Assembly (NCBI GenBank): GCA_015152465.1
Contig: SUTX01000016.1
Span: forward strand, 1-47,126
From: Cyanobacteria bacterium SIG31
GTDB lineage: Bacteria; Cyanobacteriota; Vampirovibrionia; Gastranaerophilales; Gastranaerophilaceae
Reading direction: 5' to 3'
Length of the DNA stretch: 47,126 bases
Positions 24,578-33,100 of the stretch are shown here, piece by piece. The translations under genes and the position numbers were made by a program. The notes below the pieces were generated by a model that saw only the letters and a program-made list of their open reading frames with translations, was not told where the DNA came from and did not search any database. Within the stretch, counting starts at the first letter, position 1; every line of letters begins with the position of its first letter.

Positions 24578-25199
24578 GGCTAAATTTATTAATGAGATTA
24601 TTGAATGTGGTAAACTATGTGGTGTAAAAAATTTTACACCTGGCTATTCGGGCAATATTTCTGCAAGGTACAAACAAGGTTTGCTCATAACAACTTCTGG
24701 TTCTTCAAATGGGTACTTAAAAAAGAATCAAATTGTTTATACTGATTTTGACGGAAAATCTTTAGAAAAAGGTAAGAAACCATCTAGCGAAAAATTTTTA
24801 CATATTGAAATCTATAAACAAAGGCCAGATATAAATTATATTATCCATGTTCATGCACCATATTTAAGTAGTTTTGCTTCTGCGGGTAAAGATTTGATGG
24901 CTCCAATTATGGCAGAAAATGTTTTTTACTTTGGAGGTATACCTCTTGCAGAATATGCATTGCCGTCAACAAGAGAGCTAGTCGATAATACAATTAAATT
25001 TTTTGACAAATTCGATGCTGTGCTGATGGCAAATCACGGGTTTATAGTGGGTGCAAGAACAATGGAAGATGCTTATCTAAAATTGGAATTGGCAGAATCT
25101 TATGCACAAGTGGTTTTAAATACTGAAATTCTGGGTGGCGCAAAGTATTTATCCTCAGAAGAAGAACAAAAGATTTTGGATTTGAGAAGTAAGTTGTAA
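24561..25199 (+). CDS. class II aldolase/adducin family protein
   Basis: A 212-residue protein of the zinc-dependent L-fuculose-1-phosphate aldolase family. Features: GYSGNISARY (phosphate-binding loop), TTSGSSNG, SSEKFLHIEIYKQRPDINYIIHVHAPYLSSFAS with catalytic Glu and HVH zinc ligands, and ANHGFIVGARTMEDAYLKLELAES with the third His. Substrate (fuculose-, rhamnulose- or ribulose-phosphate, or methylthioribulose-phosphate dehydration) cannot be resolved. It overlaps the LptD-like gene by 17 nt. The ATG at 24561 or the one at 24567 could be used; AAAGG lies just before both. Confidence 0.85.
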   Translation: MKMFSRAKFINEIIECGKLCGVKNFTPGYSGNISARYKQGLLITTSGSSNGYLKKNQIVYTDFDGKSLEKGKKPSSEKFLHIEIYKQRPDINYIIHVHAPYLSSFASAGKDLMAPIMAENVFYFGGIPLAEYALPSTRELVDNTIKFFDKFDAVLMANHGFIVGARTMEDAYLKLELAESYAQVVLNTEILGGAKYLSSEEEQKILDLRSKL

Positions 25200-25204
25200 T
25201 GTTT

Positions 25205-25242
25205 AGGGGCGGATTTTTTCTTTGAAAAAATCCGCCCCTTTT
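25205..25242. terminator. strong bidirectional terminator
   Basis: A 15-bp stem (GGGGCGGATTTTTTC with GAAAAAATCCGCCCC, 3-nt loop) ends with TTTT and lies between the convergent aldolase and speE genes. Confidence 0.92.
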
Positions 25243-25259
25243 AAATATTTAAAAATTTT

Positions 25260-26111
25260 CTATAAAAGTTCTTTTAAATAATTTGGCAAAGCAAACCTTG
25301 CGTTGTGATAATCTTTGTTATAGATTTTACAAGTTTTTGTAATTGCTTCAGCTCTTCTTTCATCAAAGTATGAAAGTGGTGCAACTTCTTCTGAACAGAA
25401 TGCCCAAGCCCAGTACCCACCAGGGTATGTTGGGATATTAGAAGTGAATGTTGAGCAAATTGGGAAAACCTTTTTAAGAAGATTATACATTTTTTTGATT
25501 TCTTCTTTGTTTACAAATGGTGATTCTGATTGAGCTGCAACGATGCCACCTTTTTTAAGAGAGCGTTTTACGTTGGTATAAAATTCTTCTGTAAATAAGC
25601 CTTCTCCTGGTCCCATTGGGTCTGTTGAGTCGATAAGAACAATGTCAAACATATTTTCTTTATCTTTAATATATTCGATTGCATCTTCAACTAGGATTTC
25701 GCATTTTGGATTATCTAATTCGCATGCTATTGTTGGCAAGTGTTGTTTGCAAGCTTCTATTACTAGTCCGTCGATTTCACAAAGCACAGCTTTTTCGACT
25801 GTATCGTGTTTAAGCACTTCACGAATTGTACCACCGTCGCCACCACCAATTACAAGAACTGTTTTAGGGTTTGGATGATGCATCATTGGGACGTGGGCTA
25901 TCATTTCGTGGTAATGGAATTCATCACCTTCGGTTGTCATCATTAAATCGTCAAGTGTAAGAACTCTACCTAGAGAACTTTCTGTTTCAAAAACTTCTAC
26001 TTTTTGAAACTCTGATTGTTTTGAATATAATAATTTACCTGCTTTTATTGCAATTCCAAAGCCACTAGGCGTGATTTCGTGATAATATCCGTTTTCTAGT
26101 CCGTTTTTCAT
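25260..26111 (-). CDS. speE: spermidine synthase (polyamine aminopropyltransferase)
   Basis: A 283-residue SpeE that transfers aminopropyl from decarboxylated SAM to putrescine. Motifs: LGRVLTLDDLMMTTEGDEFHYHEMIAH, VIGGGDGGTIREVLKH (nucleotide-type fold), EIDGLVIEACKQHLP, VEDAIEY and DSTDPMGPGEGLFTEEFY (catalytic Asp). Length is typical. The ATG overlaps the stop of the upstream HIT gene by one base, so the two are translationally coupled. No speD or speA is in the window. Confidence 0.95.
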   Translation of the reverse strand: MKNGLENGYYHEITPSGFGIAIKAGKLLYSKQSEFQKVEVFETESSLGRVLTLDDLMMTTEGDEFHYHEMIAHVPMMHHPNPKTVLVIGGGDGGTIREVLKHDTVEKAVLCEIDGLVIEACKQHLPTIACELDNPKCEILVEDAIEYIKDKENMFDIVLIDSTDPMGPGEGLFTEEFYTNVKRSLKKGGIVAAQSESPFVNKEEIKKMYNLLKKVFPICSTFTSNIPTYPGGYWAWAFCSEEVAPLSYFDERRAEAITKTCKIYNKDYHNARFALPNYLKELL

Positions 26112-26428
26112 TAAAAAATTCTCCCTGCTAAAATGTGTATATGTAAGTGAAACACTTCTTGACCAGCTTCTTTACCAGTATTTATAAGTGTTTTGTATGA
26201 TTTTATTCCGAGTTCTTTAGTCACAGCTTTTACAGTAAGCATCAATTCGCCAAGAATATCTTTGTCATCTAATTCATTAAGTGACTCAACGTGTAAGCGA
26301 GGAACTACAAGTAAGTGAGTTTCTGCTTTTGGATTTATATCTTTAAATACGACGGCGTATTTGTTTTCGTAAACAAATTCTGTACCGAAGTCGCCATTAA
26401 TTATTTTACAAAAAATGCAATCGTTCAT
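26111..26428 (-). CDS. HIT family nucleotide-binding protein
   Basis: A 105-residue histidine-triad protein (HINT type): DCIFCKIINGDFGTEFVYE with the zinc-type cysteines, HLLVVPRLHV, GQEVFHLHIHILAGRIF with the catalytic His triad. It hydrolyses nucleoside phosphoramidates or acyl-nucleotides in known members. The ATG at 26428 follows AAAGGAGA; an in-frame start further upstream would lie in the promoter. First gene of the HIT-speE unit. Confidence 0.93.
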   Translation of the reverse strand: MNDCIFCKIINGDFGTEFVYENKYAVVFKDINPKAETHLLVVPRLHVESLNELDDKDILGELMLTVKAVTKELGIKSYKTLINTGKEAGQEVFHLHIHILAGRIF

Positions 26429-26450
26429 TCTGCTCTCCTTTGTTTGAATA

Positions 26451-26481
26451 ATTATAACACAAAGCAATAAACATTGTTCAA
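26451..26481 (-). promoter_or_regulatory. promoter of the HIT-speE operon
   Basis: On the minus strand TTGAAC (26476-26481) and an extended -10 TGT-TATAAT (26451-26456) are separated by 19 nt, with a 22-nt leader to the ATG. Confidence 0.6.
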
Positions 26482-26546
26482 GTCTAAGTTACTCTTTAAT
26501 ATTATGTTGTTTTTTTTTATTTATAGATTTAATTATTTTTATTAAT

Positions 26547-26909
26547 GTACTTTTCTTTCTCTTTATTTGCGATTTTTTTGCTTCACTTACAAGCTAGTAG
26601 TTTCAATTACTAGCTAAAATATTTACCCCGAAAGAAAAGTACGAAAAGAAAGAGAAAAGACGCTTTTTTGCAGTTGGTCTCGTCGATATTAATCGACTCA
26701 ACTAAAGCTCTAATGAGCTTTAAATAAATTATTTTCGCCGTTAATGACGGCGAGCGTAGGCGGTTAACACCGCCGAAGCTAGCAGCAAGAACGTGTTTTC
26801 TTTCTTTTCTTTCGCAGTTTCTTTTCTTGGGGTAAATATTTAGGTATAGATATATAACTTTATACTTGAAATAAAATGAAAAACTCGTAAATAAAGAAAG
26901 AAAAGAAAC
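26547..26909. repeat. large multi-hairpin intergenic element, copy A
   Basis: The element has a left hairpin (GTACTTTTCTTTC 26547-26559 with GAAAGAAAAGTAC 26630-26642, loop containing TTTGCGA), a core, and a right hairpin (GTTTCTTTTCTT 26817-26828 with AAGAAAAGAAAC 26898-26909, loop with CTCGTAAAT). The core holds the palindrome GTCGATATTAATCGAC (26682-26697), AAAGCTC/GAGCTTT (26704-26721), CGCCGT/ACGGCG (26736-26752) and GGCGGT/ACCGCC (26759-26774). An extra inverted repeat AAATATTTACCCC (26617-26629) / GGGGTAAATATTT (26829-26841) brackets the core. The same plan occurs at 36344-36601. No coding region fits; it fills most of the 26429-27007 gap. Confidence 0.8.
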
Positions 26910-26992
26910 GGTAAAATAAAAACAATAAATAATTCTCAAACAAAAAAGACAACATAATATTATATTATATTATTCCCTTATTCTATATATTA

Positions 26993-27001
26993 TGTTATAA
27001 T
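26993..27001 (+). promoter_or_regulatory. extended -10, predicted leaderless GTG start
   Basis: TGT-TATAAT (hexamer 26996-27001) ends 6 nt before the GTG at 27008, with only T residues between. No Shine-Dalgarno is present. Confidence 0.55.
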
Positions 27002-27007
27002 TTTTTT

Positions 27008-28138
27008 GTGAGAGATTTATTAAAATTATTGATAGTTGGGATAATTCTAAGTTTTGCACCTCAGACTTTTGCTGAGGATTATAAAGTGCTTGTATTACCT
27101 GATAATGTTGTAACAGAAAACGTTGCAGTAGATTCATATATCTATAATTCAACTGCAGAATTCTTTGCTGACGAAATAATCAATATTTTGAACAATACAG
27201 ATTATATTTCTGCACCAACAGTTAGCGAAACTCGTACGAAGCTAAAGTCTAATCCGTCAGACTTACTTTCTGCAAAAAACTTAACCTCAAGATTTAAAAC
27301 CTCTTACAACGTAGATTATGTGGCTTTAAAAAAGATTTCCAACAAAGCTGATGCAAAATATGTATTACTAATGACCTCTGCAATTGATGCAGAAAATTAT
27401 GTAACTCGTAGAACATTTTGGGATTTTTTAAATATTCCTGGCGCTTCAGTTATAGACCCTGCATACAAGATTTCAACCTATGCAGTCCTTGTTAACACAG
27501 AAAACAATTCAAAAATTTGGGCTGATACTTTTTACAAAACAATAAGCACTTGTGAAAACCGAATTATAACAAGAGGCCCATCACCACAGACTGAGCAACT
27601 ACAAAAAATAAAAGACTACTCAAGATACGTTTGTCCTCAAATCGCTAGAAGCGTTCAAAGAAATATCCTGCCTGCAGATTTATATGAACAAGAATCTACT
27701 CAAATCGATTATGACTTGGGCAATATAGATAATGTCTTCACAAAAAAATACAGACATCTGAGAAAAGAATCCGATAAACTATATAAACAAAATAAACAGG
27801 GTTGCTCTATATTTATTGAAGATAAAAAACAAAAATTTGAAGAATATAGACAAGATAGAAGTGAACGCAACGCTATAAAAAAAGACGCTGAGTATGAAGA
27901 ATTAAAGCTAAAACTAGAAGAAAAACAAGCAGAACTTGAAAAGCTACAAAACGCTGGTATACAAGATATTTCAGATAAAGCAACTTCTGAAATTGAATCT
28001 CTTAAAAATACTGTTTTGAAAAAGAAAAAAAATGACATCGAATACCCAGAATTAATAGAAATAGAAATCAAGAAAAAGAAAAACGGTTTGTTTGAATTTT
28101 TCGATAATAGTCAACCTGATTTAAGAGGCTACAATTAA
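27008..28138 (+). CDS. exported protein with CsgG/TolB-N-like domain and coiled coil
   Basis: A 376-residue exported protein. Signal peptide residues 1-22 (cut after TFA), then a domain (25-225) with the alternating pattern YKVLVLPDNV, TAEFFADEIINILNNTDYI, ADAKYVLLMTSAID, KISTYAVLVNTENNSKIWADTFYKT, which recalls the fold of CsgG, LpoB and similar periplasmic proteins. Residues 255-345 are a charged coiled coil, and the C-terminus is basic. The family call is by pattern only. It starts with GTG in a leaderless layout and precedes the prepilin-YadA-S74 gene by 77 nt, so a shared surface role is possible. Confidence 0.6.
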   Translation: MRDLLKLLIVGIILSFAPQTFAEDYKVLVLPDNVVTENVAVDSYIYNSTAEFFADEIINILNNTDYISAPTVSETRTKLKSNPSDLLSAKNLTSRFKTSYNVDYVALKKISNKADAKYVLLMTSAIDAENYVTRRTFWDFLNIPGASVIDPAYKISTYAVLVNTENNSKIWADTFYKTISTCENRIITRGPSPQTEQLQKIKDYSRYVCPQIARSVQRNILPADLYEQESTQIDYDLGNIDNVFTKKYRHLRKESDKLYKQNKQGCSIFIEDKKQKFEEYRQDRSERNAIKKDAEYEELKLKLEEKQAELEKLQNAGIQDISDKATSEIESLKNTVLKKKKNDIEYPELIEIEIKKKKNGLFEFFDNSQPDLRGYN

Positions 28139-28215
28139 AATATAGTATAGATAACTGTATAAAAACATGTTATAATTATAAACAAACAGACTGAAAACAC
28201 GAGGGTAGCTTAATT

Positions 28216-30090
28216 ATGAGAAGATTAAACGGTTTTTCTTTAATGGAAATGATGATTGTGTTGTTGATTACTGCAATTATTGCAGCTGCTACAGCACCAA
28301 TGATTAACCGAAAAATGTTAGAAAACCAAGCAGCAAACACAACTCCTTGGGTTTATACATCAGATGCAACCAATGATATTGCATTTAATTTGGCTGGTAA
28401 AAACCAAACAGCAACTATTGGAGCTCTTAAATTTCCACTAAAATCTACAAATGGAAGCGATGTAAACAAACCTGCTATGTTTATAAAAACAGCTGCCGGC
28501 AAGCCTCAAATCACATTCGGAGACGGAAGTAATAACCTTATATCTTTTGCGGCAAACAACAATAGCATCTATTTAACCAAACATAGTAATATTGGTAAAA
28601 AATCTAACAATGTTATAATAGGGGCTGGTGCTAAACCAGGTGATTCAAATGATTATGCAATAGCAATTGGGGCAAAGTCCACAACTGCAAGTGCAAATCA
28701 ATCAATAGCGATAGGTAATAATACAACCGCTGGAAGCGCAAGTGCGATAGCAATTGGTAGCAACTCTAGCTCTGAAGAAACAAAAGCTAGCCTTTCAAAC
28801 ACAATTGCTATAGGCGGGAATGCTTCTTCAACAAATTCTTCAGCTATTGCCTTAGGTAAAAATGCAACAGCGAGCGGAAGCTATTCTTTGGCAATTGGGG
28901 CAAAGAACGGAGAGATTGCAACAAGTGCCATTGCTGATAAATCTATTGCAATTGGCACAGCTTCTTATACAACAGGAGATTCAGCTATTGCCTTAGGTAA
29001 CGGTTCTTCTGCAAAAAAAGCTGGCGCTATTGCAATTGGTAACGGAGCGACAGCTTCTATTCCAAGTGAAACAGGAACAGCAATAGTATCTGCTAGTAGC
29101 TTGCTAGCAATAGGCAACAAAGCTAATGCTTCAGGGGATCAAGCTGTTGCAATGGGGGCTAAGACTACGGCAAAAGTGCGTTCTGTAGCAATTGGACCAA
29201 GCGCACACGCCTCAGGCGCAGATTCTATAGCTATAGGAAGTTCTGGGTTAGTGGAAGCCGACACGGATGGAATACCCGGAAACAATCAAACATTACAAGC
29301 GACTGCTTCAAAATCAATTGCTATTGGACACAGAGCATCTGCAACTAATGATTCATCTGTTGCTATGGGAGCTAATGCGAAAGCAACAGGGCAGTATTCT
29401 ACAGCGTTTGGTCCTGGTGCTAAAGCAAGCGGCGATTATTCTACTGCTATCGGTAATTGTGCTGTTGCAGACAAAGAAGATCAAATTGTACTTGGGAATG
29501 CTGGTACAACAGTCTATATTCCTGGTAATTTGGTTGTTGATAGGTATGCTGTATTAGGTTATAAGAAGGGGTTTACAACATTTTTAAGAATTCATGAAGA
29601 AGGTCATTTAAGTAATAACTGGGTAGCACGAATTAGAAATGCTGAAAGTAGCGGAAGACGATTAGAATATGGCGATGGTTATAACGGTGAAGTTCCGGGT
29701 TTTTCCGACCGACGTTTGAAAAATATCGACAAGGCGTTTACTGGTGGGCTTGAAGAAATCAAAAAGCTTGAAGTATTCAATTACACATTCAAAAAAGACC
29801 CTGACAAAACACCTCATGTAGGTGTTATGGCACAGGATTTAGAAAAAATCTTCCCTAAAGCCGTATTCAAGGGAGATGATGGATTTCTACGCATAAGAAT
29901 GGAAGATATGTTCTATGCGTTAGTAAATGCCGTAAAAGAACTTAGTAATAAAATCGATTCTTTAATGAATAAAGAAATAGCTACACTACAAAAACAAGTA
30001 AGTGAATTAGAAAAACAAAACCAAGAAATTAAAGAACTAAATGAAGATTTAATAAAAAGAATTGAAAAATTGGAAAAAGCTAAAAAGTAA
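28216..30090 (+). CDS. prepilin-type N-terminus fused to YadA-like head and S74 chaperone
   Basis: A 624-residue protein with three parts. Residues 1-30 are a class III (type IV pilin) signal: MRRLNG/FSLMEMMIVLL with prepilin peptidase site after G6 and Glu at mature position 5, then a hydrophobic helix. Residues about 146-420 are tandem YadA-head repeats (S[IAV]AIGxxAxAxG type), ending in a neck-like DQIVLGNAGTTVYIPGN. Residues 497-590 are a peptidase S74 intramolecular chaperone (SDRRLKNI, YTFKKDP, HVGVMAQDLEKIFP), followed by a C-terminal coiled coil. S74 domains self-cleave before SDxRLK after trimer folding. The likely product is a trimeric, beta-helical fibre presented by pilus machinery. 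A weak AGGG precedes the ATG. Confidence 0.85.
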   Translation: MRRLNGFSLMEMMIVLLITAIIAAATAPMINRKMLENQAANTTPWVYTSDATNDIAFNLAGKNQTATIGALKFPLKSTNGSDVNKPAMFIKTAAGKPQITFGDGSNNLISFAANNNSIYLTKHSNIGKKSNNVIIGAGAKPGDSNDYAIAIGAKSTTASANQSIAIGNNTTAGSASAIAIGSNSSSEETKASLSNTIAIGGNASSTNSSAIALGKNATASGSYSLAIGAKNGEIATSAIADKSIAIGTASYTTGDSAIALGNGSSAKKAGAIAIGNGATASIPSETGTAIVSASSLLAIGNKANASGDQAVAMGAKTTAKVRSVAIGPSAHASGADSIAIGSSGLVEADTDGIPGNNQTLQATASKSIAIGHRASATNDSSVAMGANAKATGQYSTAFGPGAKASGDYSTAIGNCAVADKEDQIVLGNAGTTVYIPGNLVVDRYAVLGYKKGFTTFLRIHEEGHLSNNWVARIRNAESSGRRLEYGDGYNGEVPGFSDRRLKNIDKAFTGGLEEIKKLEVFNYTFKKDPDKTPHVGVMAQDLEKIFPKAVFKGDDGFLRIRMEDMFYALVNAVKELSNKIDSLMNKEIATLQKQVSELEKQNQEIKELNEDLIKRIEKLEKAKK

Positions 30091-30152
30091 ATTACTTTTT
30101 CCTCTCCTATAAGGAGTAATTATTTATTATTTTGTAATATAATTACTACTAG

Positions 30153-33100
30153 ATGTTTAAGAAAAAAATAATAATATTATTAATAGGGTTTTATGTTTTT
30201 TGGTTAGGAGTTTTACCACTTGTATTGACAAACTCGCTTGTAGTTTTATGTGAAAAAATTTCAAGCAAATCAAATTATTTTGTTGAGCTACAATCGCCAA
30301 AAATTAACCTTTCTCTTTTGCCAACAATTTCTTTAAAAGCTGAAAAGATTTTAATAAGCTCCAAAAGAAATAATGATAGTATGATGATTGACGGTTTTGA
30401 TTCTAAAATTAGAATCTTACCCCTATTATCTGGAAGACTACATTTGAATAATTTTCTTGCTAAAGAAATAGTTACGAATTTGAACTTGGAACAAGAACTT
30501 GCATTAGATAAGGATTTTTTTAATAAACTTGAGTCGACAAAAGCGGTTTGTGATTATGTTAATGTAAAGAAATTTGAAACAAACTTATTTCAAAGAGAGC
30601 TAAAAGCTCCGATTAAACATTACGGAAATGATTTATTATTCCAGCGAAAAAATCGATATATAAAGTTTCAAATGAAGAGTAATCTTAAAATTGCGGGGAA
30701 ACATTCTAATTCAAATTGGGATTTGTTTTTACCTAAAAATAACGATATTAAAAAGACTATTTTTGATATTCAACTTTCAAACTTTGACATAACGCCGTTA
30801 AGGGTCTACTTGAAACATTATTTACCTGATGATTTGTATGAACTAAGGGGAACAATAAATATTCATGCTAATAAGGGTGAATTAATTACGGAGTTTAAAA
30901 ACTGTGCAGCTATTATGCGTGATTCTTCTAAATCAATAATTTTACCTGAAAAGATGACTGTTAATTCAACGTTTTCTATAAGTCCGCAAGTTATTATTAT
31001 TAATAATATGAGTTTTAAGTCTCCTCATATACACGCAAGCTTAGATGGCAAAATACATAATTATTTAGGGAAGTCAATGCCTAGTTTAGATTTAAACTTG
31101 CGATTAGATGAATCAAGAGTAGAAGATATTGTCAGCATGCTACCAGCTTTTAATTTTGAGGAGTTGAATCTTTATAGCTTAAAGAAATATAAGTTTATGG
31201 CAGACGTTCTTGCAAATATTAATATCAAAGGACGTTTGCCAGAGCCTGATATTAATGGTGATATTTATATAAGTAATGGTGTTTTGATAAAACCAATACC
31301 AAATACTACGCAGGGAGCAACAATAAAAATAGCTCTAAGTGGTAGACAAGCTGATTTTGATGTGCTTGTTCCGGCAGGAGGAAAAGAATCTGTTAAGGTT
31401 AAAGGTTCTCAAGAAATATATAATATTAAATTTGCAGATATGGTAATTAAAAGTACCGAAAATGTAAACTTGAAATCTGCTCAAAATGTAGTAAATCCGC
31501 TTCATGAAATATTGAATTTTATTATTGGCCCAGTTCCAATAATGGATTTGAATGGGTTTGGGAATATAGATATTGTAGTAAAAGGCAATCGTAAAAATCC
31601 GCATGTATGGGGTGGAATGAATATTAATGACGGCTATGTTTGGTTTAATGAAATTCCTGATTTAAGAATGAAAGATGCAAGTGCGGTCTTAAAATTTAAT
31701 GACCAAAATGTAGTGTTTAATACCAAAGAGGGCTATGTTAATGGTAAAGATTTTAAAATTAGCGGTATTTGTAATTTAAATGGAAAGTTTGATTTTGATA
31801 TTGTTTCAAAAGCTCAACCAACAATGTTTTTATATAAGGCAATACAGTCTTCTACAATGATTCCGGATATAAAAAGTGTTATTCCTAAGATTGATAATGT
31901 TACTGGTAATACTGATTTGAATCTTAAAATCTATGGAGCCGTTAAGTCATTAAATTCGTTAAAATTTAATGAAAATGTTTTTGCAAAAGGTAATATAAAT
32001 ATTATTGATAATAATTTTTTAATAAATGATATTGATGTAAAAAGTACAAGTGCAAAAATTAATGTTGACGGATTGAACATTGATACAAATATAAATGCAT
32101 TAATTGGTGAATCGCCTTTGATGGTTAAAGCAAAAGTAAAAAAAGATGTAGCAGATGTAGTGCTTGATATCCCTAAGATGAATCCAAATTATTTAATCAA
32201 GGATGAGGAGACAAGAAAAAAACAATATTTGCCATATATATCAGTTTTAGCTAAATACAAGGGTGATGTTAATAATATACAATTTAATAAGCTTTTTTTA
32301 GATGCTAAAGTTCTTGGTCCTGTTTTGAATAGTAAAGTAAAAATTAATTCTGGCCAGATTCAAATGGTTAATAATAAGCTTAATTTCAATAATATTAAAG
32401 GTTATGTCGTCGATCAAAATAATATAATTCATGCGAATTTAAAAGTTTCCGAAGCTTTTTCTAAAGAGCCTAATATTAATGGGAATCTACAACTGAAGTC
32501 GCCAAGTTTGATTTTATTGAATGACATAATCTCAAGTGACATATTACCTGAAAAAATAAAAAAACATATTAAAGACTTTGAGTTTATTAAAGGTAATGCT
32601 GATTTAGATTTGAGGTTTATTAATAATAAATTAACTACATTTGTAGATTTGGGTGGTGTGGCTTTTAAATATATACCTCTTGACTTACCTGTAGAAATTG
32701 TAAATGGTTCTCTTTCTGTCAAGAATAATATACTAAAATTGAATAAACTAAATATGCTTTTAGATAATATGCCGGTTCTAGCTGATGGTGAAATTCGAGA
32801 GATTTTTGACAAACGTAATTTTAATGTTTATGTAAACTCAAAACCTCAGCAAGAGTTTATAGATAAATATATTAATAAAAATCAGGTTTATCCTATAAAG
32901 ATAAAAGGCGATATTGTTTATTGGGCACGCTTAAAAGGTGTTGTGGATAATTTTGAATTAAAAACAAAAACTAATATGAGCAAAGACTCTAGCATATATC
33001 ATTTTGGTGCAACAATAGGTGATATAGAAAATGCAATTTCTGTTTACCTTGATGCTAAAATATTTGCTGGAAATAATTTGAAAATTAAAGAGTTTTCTTA

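Noticed and set aside
26610..26939. A 109-codon minus-strand reading frame across repeat copy A
   Set aside because: It runs through the inverted-repeat structure, has a composition set by pyrimidine tracts, no ribosome site, and no counterpart in copy B. The region is better explained as the structured element.
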